Source: CAZAMP01 sp964486455
Lineage (GTDB): Bacteria > Eisenbacteria > RBG-16-71-46 > CAZAMP01
DNA: 64,000 nt
Direction of reading: 5' to 3'
NCBI GenBank assembly: GCA_964486455.1
Contig: CAZAMP010000001.1
Location: 62,001 to 126,000, forward strand
The position numbers were made by a program, and so were the translations under genes. The notes beneath the pieces were generated by a model that did not search any database, was not told where the DNA came from, and saw only the letters and a list, made by a program, of their open reading frames with translations. Numbering within the stretch: the first letter of the stretch is position 1; each line of letters starts with the position of its first letter. This document shows, one piece after another, positions 55,712-62,854 of the stretch.

Positions 55712-57168
55712 CAGTCCTCTTTCAGCCAAGCGCGTACGAGCTGGCTAACCTCCGCTGGACGGGTCTCGGCGAGTTGGACGAGGTCCTGCTGGATGCGCAG
55801 GTATTTCTCTTCCTCGTTTGGTCTCTGCACCGCCGGTTTCTCGCGGTTCTGCCCCACGACCTCGATTTGTCGATGCATGGCGCCGCTGGCCTTCTTGAAG
55901 AAGTTCCGCACCATCAGCGCGAGCAACAGAAGGATCAACACCTGGCCGACGCGGTTGAGCACCTGATACATGAACTGGGTGCGGTCAGCCTTGGAGATCG
56001 CGCCCCGCTCCTCTTCGACGAACTCCGTGTCGAACGCCACGTTGTGGACCTCGAGAACATCACCGCGGGTATCGTCGAAGCCGATCGCAGTCTTGATGAT
56101 CCCGGTCAGCCGGTTCATCTCTTCATCTGAGCGCGGAACGTATTCGCGCTCTCCGTCGTCGTTCGTCGCGTAGGTTCCGTCGAGCAGCACCGCCACGGTC
56201 AGCTTCTTGATGCCGCCCACGGGTAGAATGGAGCGCTCTTCGGTCTTGGAGATCTCATAGTTGGTGACGATGCTCTCGTTCTTCGAGTCATCTTCTCCCT
56301 GCTGCCCTTTGATCCGCTCCTCGCTTCGGATCGCCGGGTTCTCGGCGTCGTAGGTCTGTGTGGTTCGCTCGATCTGCTCGAAATCCAGATCGACGTTGAT
56401 TTGTGCGGCGACCTTTCCGTTGCCCAGAACCCCCTCGAGCATCTGCACAACTTTCTTACGCAGATGAGACTCCACGCTCGCCCGAAGATCGAGCTGCGTC
56501 GATGTCGCTGCGGCGAGCGATCCATCTTCAGCGTTCTTGGAGAGGATGTTTCCGTACGTGTCGACGACCGTGACGTTCTCGGGCTTGAGCCCCTCCACCC
56601 CGGCCCCGACCAGCCTGACGATCCCGGCAACCTGGTTGGTGTTCAGCGGGCCCTTGAGTCGCACGACGATCGACGCCGTGGCTTCTTTTTGCTCCTCGGC
56701 GAAGAGAGACTCCTCGGGGATCACGATATGCACGCGCGCCGCGCGAACCTCGCTCAGGCTCTGGATCGTCCGCGAGATCTCACCCTCGAGCGCGCGACGA
56801 TAGTTGAGCTTCTGGACGAAGTCCGTCAGACCGAACGTGCCGCCGTCGAAGATCTCATAGCCGTTCGCCCCTGACTCGGGCAGGCCGTTGACGGCCAGAT
56901 CGAGCCGCGACTCATACACGTGGCGGGACGGAACGAGCACGGTGCGCCCACCGTCTTCCAGGCGATAGGGGATCTTCTCCGCCCGGAGCTGATCGATGAT
57001 CTCGCCCGCGTCTCCCGGATCCAGGTTCGCGTAAAGAACCGTGTAGTCCGGCTCGCGCGCCCAGACCATGAACATCACCATCGCCAGAACGAGCGCGCCG
57101 CCCACCGAACCGATGAGCAGCCGCTGGTTGAGAGTGAGTCGCTCCCAGACCTGTCTGATTGCGTTCAT
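55711..57168 (-). CDS. fliF: flagellar MS-ring protein FliF
   Basis: 485 residues, shorter than Salmonella FliF (560). Two transmembrane helices (about 20-40 and 410-430) flank ring-building motifs; YTVLYANLDPGDAGEIIDQL and the YRRALEGEISRTIQSL segment are typical, and the C-terminus EVSQLVRAWLKED is the FliG-binding tail. The variable region in the middle carries a Glu/Asp-rich linker. Secretin-type ring scaffold of the basal body. Confidence 0.95.
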   Translation of the reverse strand: MNAIRQVWERLTLNQRLLIGSVGGALVLAMVMFMVWAREPDYTVLYANLDPGDAGEIIDQLRAEKIPYRLEDGGRTVLVPSRHVYESRLDLAVNGLPESGANGYEIFDGGTFGLTDFVQKLNYRRALEGEISRTIQSLSEVRAARVHIVIPEESLFAEEQKEATASIVVRLKGPLNTNQVAGIVRLVGAGVEGLKPENVTVVDTYGNILSKNAEDGSLAAATSTQLDLRASVESHLRKKVVQMLEGVLGNGKVAAQINVDLDFEQIERTTQTYDAENPAIRSEERIKGQQGEDDSKNESIVTNYEISKTEERSILPVGGIKKLTVAVLLDGTYATNDDGEREYVPRSDEEMNRLTGIIKTAIGFDDTRGDVLEVHNVAFDTEFVEEERGAISKADRTQFMYQVLNRVGQVLILLLLALMVRNFFKKASGAMHRQIEVVGQNREKPAVQRPNEEEKYLRIQQDLVQLAETRPAEVSQLVRAWLKED

Positions 57169-57190
57169 TCAGATCCCGTCCGCTGAAAGG

Positions 57191-57511
57191 TTACATCGGT
57201 GTGCGGAGGACCTCTTGATAGGCCCGCACTAACCGGTCTCTCACTTCGAGCATGAGGCGAAAGGCGATTTCCGCCTCTTCCTGTGCCAGAACCACCTCAT
57301 GCAATGGAACATCTTCACCGCGCACGAACTCTTCAACGCGTTCCGATGCGTTCTGCTGAAGCTCGTTGACTTCGGAGACCGCATTGCCGAGCGTCTCGGT
57401 GAAGGACGGCCCTTCCGAGTGCCCCGCCTGACCTGTCTGTCCCAAGCCCTTTCCCGAATCGACTTCCGAGGGAAATCGAAACGGAAGAGGCGTAATCCGG
57501 TTGTCACTCAT
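57191..57511 (-). CDS. fliE: flagellar hook-basal body complex protein FliE
   Basis: 106 residues. The conserved C-terminal half reads VPLHEVVLAQEEAEIAFRLM then VRDRLVRAYQEVLRTPM, the FliE signature. It joins the MS ring to the rod. It lies between flgC and fliF in the canonical order. Confidence 0.94.
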   Translation of the reverse strand: MSDNRITPLPFRFPSEVDSGKGLGQTGQAGHSEGPSFTETLGNAVSEVNELQQNASERVEEFVRGEDVPLHEVVLAQEEAEIAFRLMLEVRDRLVRAYQEVLRTPM

Positions 57512-57526
57512 GACGGTTCCCTCTCA

Positions 57527-58036
57527 CTAGATGCCGATCCGCAGCGTGGCGTCGGCGGCGTCCTGCGCGGCCCGCATCGCGGCGAGATTGGCCTCGTATG
57601 CCCGCGCGGCGCCCATCAGCCCAACGAGCTCCTGCACGATCTCGACATTCGGCATCCGAACGTAGCCGTCCTCGTTCGCGTCGGGATGCGCCGGGTCGTA
57701 TACGGTCGTTCCCTCCGACGGATCTTCGAGGATCCCGGCCACCTCGACCGTCGACGCTTCCCGCCGGGCCACACTCGGTGAGCCTCCGGCCAGGTGAGTC
57801 CGGTTGCCGCGACTCAGGCTCAGCGCGGCCTGCAATTCCTCGCCAAACGTCGGGGCGGCCGACGTCCGCGCTTCCCGGAGAACGACCTCTTTCCGGCGAT
57901 AGGGACCCCCTTCTTCCGTCCGGGTCGTCGACGCGTTCGCGATGTTCTCCGCGATGACGTCCATGCGAAGACGCTGGGCCGAGAGGCCTTGAGCGCTGAT
58001 CCGCATGCTGGTGAAGTTCCCGATCCACTCAGTCAT
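57527..58036 (-). CDS. flgC: flagellar basal-body rod protein FlgC
   Basis: 169 residues. The N-terminal rod motif SMRISAQGLSAQRLRMDVIA with ENIANASTTR and the C-terminal PNVEIVQELVGLMGAARAYE then NLAAMRAAQDAADATLRI identify FlgC. It is a proximal rod subunit, 14 bases after flgB. Confidence 0.95.
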   Translation of the reverse strand: MTEWIGNFTSMRISAQGLSAQRLRMDVIAENIANASTTRTEEGGPYRRKEVVLREARTSAAPTFGEELQAALSLSRGNRTHLAGGSPSVARREASTVEVAGILEDPSEGTTVYDPAHPDANEDGYVRMPNVEIVQELVGLMGAARAYEANLAAMRAAQDAADATLRIGI

Positions 58037-58050
58037 TCCCTTGATCTCCG

Positions 58051-58455
58051 CTAGCCGCGCGAGCGGCTGATCGCCTGGTTCAGGAGCTTGTACTGCCGGC
58101 TGGCAAAGGTCGCGAGCGCACGGAACTGGACTCGGTTCCGCCCCAGCGTCGCCATCTCCTGCTCGATGTCCACGCCGTTGACCCCGTTTGGAAGCTTGCT
58201 CGACTCCGCGGCAACGACGCGCGGCTCGACCTTTCGCTCGGACGCCGATAGATGGCCCGCCTCAGTCCCGCTCAAGCGAAGCCGCGAGCTCGGTTCCCGC
58301 AGATGTTCCTCGAACGAAACGCGTTTCGGCATGTAGCCCGGCGTCACCCCGTTCGCGATATTGGTCGCCGTGACGCGATGGCGCATCTCAGCCACGTCCA
58401 TCCCCTGGCGAAGCCACGGAAACGCGCCGCGAGAGAAGAGCACCTTTCGGATCAC
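58051..58455 (-). CDS. flgB: flagellar basal-body rod protein FlgB
   Basis: 134 residues from a GTG at 58455 with GGAGG upstream. A frame extended to 58545 would begin upstream of the sigma54 promoter and is rejected. The conserved rod N-terminus (LRQGMDVAEMRHRVTATNIA then NGVTPGYMP) and C-terminal NGVDIEQEMATLGRNRVQF are clear. It is the first gene of the long flagellar operon. Confidence 0.94.
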   Translation of the reverse strand: MIRKVLFSRGAFPWLRQGMDVAEMRHRVTATNIANGVTPGYMPKRVSFEEHLREPSSRLRLSGTEAGHLSASERKVEPRVVAAESSKLPNGVNGVDIEQEMATLGRNRVQFRALATFASRQYKLLNQAISRSRG

Positions 58456-58507
58456 GCCAGACCTCCGATCAAAACGCAGTGACACACAATGACTCGAACT
58501 GGCATGA

Positions 58508-58523
58508 GGCAAGTCGCGTGCCA
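58508..58523 (-). promoter_or_regulatory. sigma54 (-24/-12) promoter of the flgB operon
   Basis: TGGCACG-N4-TTGCC on the minus strand, a perfect match to the consensus core. The predicted start is near 58497, about 40 bases before the flgB GTG. It lies in the 238-base gap after the AMIN-TPR gene. Confidence 0.85.
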
Positions 58524-58693
58524 CCCGGCACGCGAGCTCGCCCATGCCAATTAGGAGTTAACGCATTTAATTACACCGACTTACAGATGCAAGAGTGAAA
58601 GCTGGACCGGGTCGGCCCGGAGAAAGTGGACGCTGGGTGGTCAGGCGGCTGAGAGTCGTCCGCTCAAGCGGCCAGGCATTGACCGGTAAGGGC

Positions 58694-60136
58694 TCAACGG
58701 GCGGCGTCGGACCGCGCAATGGCGGCGAGGCGCGCCTCCGCCTGTTCCGACCAGAACGAGCTAGGGTGGGCGATGCGGAGAGACTCGTAGGTCTCCGCCG
58801 CCTTGGCATATCGGCGGGTCCTGTAGTAGCAGTTGCCGAGCTGAAACTCCGCCCAGGATCTGTGCTCCGCGGAAGCGGCTTCGAGCCCCGCGATCAGACG
58901 GTACTTCTCAGCGGCGGCCTCGATGAGCCCCGCGCGGAAGAGGTTGTCGGCGGCGCGCAAGCGAAGCTCGATCGCCAGCTCTGGATCGGTCCCGAACAGG
59001 AGTCTGGCCGCGAACACATGCTCACGCGAGGCGCGCGCATACCCCCCCTGTCGCTCATGACACAGTCCGACCGCGCGATGAAGCAAAGCCGCCTCGGGCG
59101 CATCGGGATCGGCCAAGAGCGCGGTCGCGAGTAGATCGAGAACACGCTCGGACTCCGCTCCCGACTCAGCCAGGAGAAGACCGAGTCGGCCTCCGAGTCG
59201 GGATAGGGCGCGGCAGGGCGCGAGCCGAGCGGATGCCTTTTCGTATGCCAGAGCAAGATCATCACTCGACGCCGCTTGCGCACCGCACTCGACGAGATCG
59301 GCCAAGCAGACCTCCAGGAGCGAGTCCGGCGCCGCGGCGTCGTCCAACACCAATGTGACATGCTCGAGCGCCTGGCGTCCAAGTCGCAGATCGCAGAACA
59401 CCCTCACCGCGAGACCGTGTCCCTCGGGTGCGGCGGGCGTGGTCGGATAATGGTGGAAGAGACGAGAGAGGCGGTCCAAGCACTCGCGATAGTCGCCCGC
59501 GGCGAATAGGAGCTCCGCCTCATCCAAAAGGTCTCGCCCTCGACGATCCCATAGCGCGAGCTGGCGCCGGCTGATGATTTCCGGTGACGGATTAAGCGGA
59601 CCGCGGAGATCGATCTCCTCTGGCTCGATCGGTTCGGCATCCGAAGTCGTCGGGAACGGTTCCACGTCGACCGATAGCGAATCCTCTGCAGTCGGTGGTG
59701 GCGGCAGGCTGCCGATGCGGAAAGTATCGCCGGGCTCGGTTCCTTCACGCGTAATCACGAGAAGAGGTCGACCAGAGGAGGTTTGGAGCTCCCACGGCGC
59801 CGGCTCGACGAGATCCAGCACGATCCGCGTGGTAGCCCCGCCGGATCCCGACCGAAACTGGCGGGTTCGCACACGTTCGATGCCCCACTTCCCGATCGGA
59901 ATGGTGCTCAGATAGGGGGCTCCTGGAAGCGCCGACACACCCGGCAGATCGAGAACGAGTCGATACGGAGACTTGAGTTCGAAAACGTCAGGGGGGACGA
60001 CAGGCGGAAGCTCTAGCACGACCCGACCGGGTTCGCGGGCTATGCTGAACCCCGTGATTTCCGGATAGGGATCAGCCGTCGAGACCTCGCTGAACATCAG
60101 AACGGCGGTCACTATCAGCGCGAGATATCCCTTCAT
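58694..60136 (-). CDS. AMIN-domain plus TPR exported protein
   Basis: 480 residues. A signal peptide (about residues 1-21) precedes an AMIN domain (residues about 25-130: PYRLVLDLPGVSA, RTRQFRSG, RIVLDLVEPAPWELQ), the periplasmic peptidoglycan- or secretin-associated fold found in PilQ and AmiC. After an acidic linker come TPR-like helical repeats to the end (RAADNLFRAGLIEAAAEKY, FQLGNCYYRTRRYAKAAETY). The ATGA overlap with the receiver-CheB-like gene and the sigma54 promoters on both sides place it in the flagellar regulon. A periplasmic motor-accessory role, as for the TPR proteins PflA and FlgX, is inference. Confidence 0.8.
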   Translation of the reverse strand: MKGYLALIVTAVLMFSEVSTADPYPEITGFSIAREPGRVVLELPPVVPPDVFELKSPYRLVLDLPGVSALPGAPYLSTIPIGKWGIERVRTRQFRSGSGGATTRIVLDLVEPAPWELQTSSGRPLLVITREGTEPGDTFRIGSLPPPPTAEDSLSVDVEPFPTTSDAEPIEPEEIDLRGPLNPSPEIISRRQLALWDRRGRDLLDEAELLFAAGDYRECLDRLSRLFHHYPTTPAAPEGHGLAVRVFCDLRLGRQALEHVTLVLDDAAAPDSLLEVCLADLVECGAQAASSDDLALAYEKASARLAPCRALSRLGGRLGLLLAESGAESERVLDLLATALLADPDAPEAALLHRAVGLCHERQGGYARASREHVFAARLLFGTDPELAIELRLRAADNLFRAGLIEAAAEKYRLIAGLEAASAEHRSWAEFQLGNCYYRTRRYAKAAETYESLRIAHPSSFWSEQAEARLAAIARSDAAR

Positions 60137-60963
60137 GCCGCGCGGCCCTTCTCTCGGGGAGATGTGGCCCCTTCCTCGACACCGAGGCGATGATCGCGAA
60201 GGATTGCCGAGATCGCCTCACTGGTGTTCCTCCAGGCTTGGCCCTTGATGACGCGAATGCGCCCCCCCTCCCGCATGGGGAGGAGCCCCTGCCCAACGGA
60301 CGCAAGGAGCGCGTGCCCCGGGGCCAGATGATCCCCCACGGCCGCCGCGAGAACGCGCCACGGCGTGCTGCGGTGGAGACGATGCGCCAATGGAGCGATG
60401 AACCAATCCGGGGAGTCCAGGAGCCCGAAAATCGACCTAGCGTCCGACCCGCCGACCGTCCGCAGATGAGTTGCGAGTGCGGCGACTTCCCCGATCCCCG
60501 CGCCGATGATCTGGACGTCCGCATCGGAATGACCGTCACGATCGAGGGTCACGCAGGGAATCGCCTCGGAAGCGCGCAACAGGTGACGAAGATGGCCGGC
60601 CAGCGACGCTGAAGGGAATCCGTTCTGATCATCGATCGGCAGATATCCGACCGCTCCAAGAGAAAGCGCGTCCAGAACGCTCTCGACCTCCGGCTTGTCC
60701 GCCAGAACGACGACCGGAACGGTAGCCGCCGACCTCAGCACGCGGAGCATCGTGAGCCCATCCAGCCGCGGCATCGTCGTGTCCATGAGGACGACGTCGG
60801 CCTGCTCGTGGCGCAGCCAACCGAGGGCCTCCGCCCCATCTCCGGCACTGCCGACGAGGTCGAGATCCTCATCGAGACTAAGCTGTTCCTCCAGATTGGA
60901 GCGACGATCCGCCCGTCCATCGACAAGAAAAACGCGTATGCTCCGCGGATACTCCATCAGCAC
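60133..60963 (-). CDS. degenerate receiver domain fused to a CheB-like fragment
   Basis: 276 residues. Residues 8-132 are a receiver fold: Asp61 in VVLMDTTMP is the phospho-site, but the conserved Thr is Ala88 (VVLAD) and the conserved Lys is Ile110 (GYLPID). Residues 149-240 follow the CheB methylesterase pattern (VQIIGAGIGEVAAL, DSPDWFIAPLAHRL, AVGDHLAPGHALLA), yet the catalytic Ser of GAST is Gly, the catalytic His of QHM is not found, and the C-terminal third with the catalytic Asp is missing. It is probably a binding or regulatory protein, not an esterase. The start may also be the ATG at 60957. Confidence 0.75.
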   Translation of the reverse strand: MLMEYPRSIRVFLVDGRADRRSNLEEQLSLDEDLDLVGSAGDGAEALGWLRHEQADVVLMDTTMPRLDGLTMLRVLRSAATVPVVVLADKPEVESVLDALSLGAVGYLPIDDQNGFPSASLAGHLRHLLRASEAIPCVTLDRDGHSDADVQIIGAGIGEVAALATHLRTVGGSDARSIFGLLDSPDWFIAPLAHRLHRSTPWRVLAAAVGDHLAPGHALLASVGQGLLPMREGGRIRVIKGQAWRNTSEAISAILRDHRLGVEEGATSPREKGRAA

Positions 60964-61163
60964 CCGAAGGATCCTTCCTTCAGTGGTGGTGACGGCAAGC
61001 CACCACCCACAAATTCTTGACCGTAGGACAAGAAGTGTGCAGCCCCGCCCCCCACCTTCCGTGGCGACCGGACGGCACCGTCACATCAACGGTGCGCCTG
61101 GCGGGACTTTGCGCCGTTTCGGGCACACAGCTCGGCACGGGCCGAACCTCGTGGCCCTGAGAA

Positions 61164-61179
61164 CGCAAACGATATGCCA
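61164..61179 (-). promoter_or_regulatory. sigma54 (-24/-12) promoter before the receiver-CheB-like gene
   Basis: TGGCATA-N4-TTGCG on the minus strand; the GG and GC spacing is right, and the match to TGGCACG is 5 of 7. The predicted start is near 61153, about 190 bases before the ATG. Confidence 0.6.
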
Positions 61180-61199
61180 GAGATGAGTTAGGCCCGCAC

Positions 61200-61362
61200 T
61201 TCTCACCAGGTCTCGTCGCGAGGGCGCGAAAGCGCGTGCAGATTCAGGTCGCACGGAGCGGAAGGCGACGCAGACCTACCAGGCGGTATGTCGAGGAGGC
61301 CGCAACGAGTACGCCTTGGAGATGCGCGCGCTTTCGCGCCCGCAGCAGGGAGCTGGCGAGAA
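61200..61362. repeat. long composite inverted repeat downstream of the sigma54 activator gene
   Basis: The perfect 15-bp arm GGGCGCGAAAGCGCG (61222-61236) pairs with CGCGCTTTCGCGCCC (61327-61341). Outer 10-bp arms (61200-61209 with 61353-61362) match 9 of 10. Each arm can also fold alone as GCGC-GAAA-GCGC. Between them, GTCGC/GCGAC plus AGGT/ACCT (about 61246-61277) make an inner hairpin. It begins 8 bases past the stop of the activator gene, so it may terminate that operon, or be an RNA element. Confidence 0.7.
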
Positions 61363-61369
61363 ACTCGGG

Positions 61370-62854
61370 TCAGGACGCGCCGGCGGAGTCCCACGTCTGA
61401 GGCGTGTCCGCGGACTCGGATTGGCTGTTCTGAGCCGCTTCCTTGAGCTTGGTTCTCAGCGTCTGTCGCGAAATCCCCAGAAGCTGGGCGGCACGGGTCT
61501 TGTTGTCACCCGTGAACGCCATGGCCCGCTCGATCCCCCAGTACTCGAGCTCCGAGAGGGTCGGAACTCGGTCCGGAGAGAAGACCCCCGGGTCCTTCCG
61601 CTCGTAGGCAGCGGCCGCCTCGGGCGCCGGGGCAACTCGGTCCGGCCCAGAGGTGAAGACCGTCTCCGGAAGATGTGCCGGCTGTATTTCGTCACCGTCC
61701 ATCGTGAGCATGACCCGCTCGATCACGTTTCGGAGCTCGCGCACGTTGCCGGGCCATGCGTGAGAAACCAGAACGTCCATCGCGTCCGGACTGATGCGGC
61801 CCACGCGACGATGGAACTCGGAGTTGAAGCGGTCAACGAAGTACTTCACCAGGACCGGGATGTCCGGGCGCCGGTCTCGGAGAGGTGGAACGGTGATGGG
61901 AATAACGGAAACGCGATAGAAAAGGTCCTCGCGGAAGTTTCCGCTCTGCACCATCGTCGGCAGGTTGGTGTTCGTCGCGGCTACCAGACGAACGTCGACT
62001 TCCTTGTCATCCGTGCCGCCGACCCGCCGGATACGCCGCGTCTCCAGCACGCGCAGAAGCTTGGCCTGCACGCTCTTGGACATGTCACCGATCTCATCGA
62101 GAAAGAGACTTCCACCGTTGGCCATCTCGAACAGACCGGCTTTCGAGCGCCGCGCGTCCGTGAACGCGCCCCGCTCGTGCCCGAAGAGCTCGCTCTCCAG
62201 CAAATTCTCGTGAATCGCGCTGCAGTTCACATCGACGAACGGGCCATGACTCCGCGCGCTGTGGAAATGAATCATCCGGGCGATCAGCTCCTTGCCGACA
62301 CCCGTTTCACCAGTGACCAAGACCGTCGACGCTCCGCCCGAAGCCACCTTCTTCACGAGCTCGAGCAGTTCCCGCATCTTCGGGTCGTCACTGACGACGA
62401 AGTCCACGCGGTAGCGCTGCTTCTGTATTTCCCTCAGACGGGACACCTCACGTTCCAGCTCCACGGCGGCAAGTCCATTGCGCATGATGAGGTCGAGCTG
62501 ATCCAGATCGAGCGGTTTGGAGAGATACTGATAGCAGCCCAGCCTAGCCGCCTTGACGGCTTGATCGAACTGGCCGTACGCCGTCATGATGATCACGACC
62601 ACGTGTGGATAGCGCTCGTTGATTCGGGCGAGCAGTTCGAGACCGTCCTCCCCGGACTCCTTCAGCTTCTGATCGAGCAGGACCAGATCGATCGGCTCCC
62701 GCTCGAGAATGCCAAAACACGCCTCCCCGTTCGCAGCCGTATGGACTTCCGCGTAGTCCCTCTTGAAACGCTCCGAGAGCGAGAAGCGGATGTTCTTCTC
62801 GTCGTCCACGATCAGTAGCCGAAGGCGACTCGTATCGATGCCCACTTCGTTCAC
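61370..62854 (-). CDS. sigma54-dependent response regulator (flagellar master-regulator type)
   Basis: 494 residues. Receiver domain with intact Asp61, Thr91 and Lys113; AAA+ domain with Walker A GETGVGKE (182-189), Walker B GGSLFLDEIGD, and the sigma54-contact loop GAFTDA (229-234) instead of GAFTGA; C-terminal Fis-type helix-turn-helix (NKTRAAQLLGISRQTLRTKL). The layout matches FlrC/FleR and AtoC/NtrC. The ATGA overlap with the PAS kinase gene marks the cognate pair. The four -24/-12 sites nearby are the likely targets. Confidence 0.93.
   Translation of the reverse strand: MNEVGIDTSRLRLLIVDDEKNIRFSLSERFKRDYAEVHTAANGEACFGILEREPIDLVLLDQKLKESGEDGLELLARINERYPHVVVIIMTAYGQFDQAVKAARLGCYQYLSKPLDLDQLDLIMRNGLAAVELEREVSRLREIQKQRYRVDFVVSDDPKMRELLELVKKVASGGASTVLVTGETGVGKELIARMIHFHSARSHGPFVDVNCSAIHENLLESELFGHERGAFTDARRSKAGLFEMANGGSLFLDEIGDMSKSVQAKLLRVLETRRIRRVGGTDDKEVDVRLVAATNTNLPTMVQSGNFREDLFYRVSVIPITVPPLRDRRPDIPVLVKYFVDRFNSEFHRRVGRISPDAMDVLVSHAWPGNVRELRNVIERVMLTMDGDEIQPAHLPETVFTSGPDRVAPAPEAAAAYERKDPGVFSPDRVPTLSELEYWGIERAMAFTGDNKTRAAQLLGISRQTLRTKLKEAAQNSQSESADTPQTWDSAGAS

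Larger units (their letters stand above)
60964..61369. other. 406-bp intergenic region with promoter and inverted repeats
   Basis: From the right: a long inverted repeat (61200-61362), the sigma54-type promoter at 61165-61179, then a 7-bp perfect hairpin GGTGGTG/CACCACC (60985-60991 with 61001-61007) and a 12-bp palindrome GAAGGATCCTTC (60966-60977) that covers the purine-rich ribosome-site region of the downstream gene. No protein gene was seen. Confidence 0.6.

Noticed and set aside
58456..58545. Longer FlgB start
   Set aside because: It would start upstream of the predicted transcription start of the flgB promoter; GGAGG precedes the GTG at 58455.
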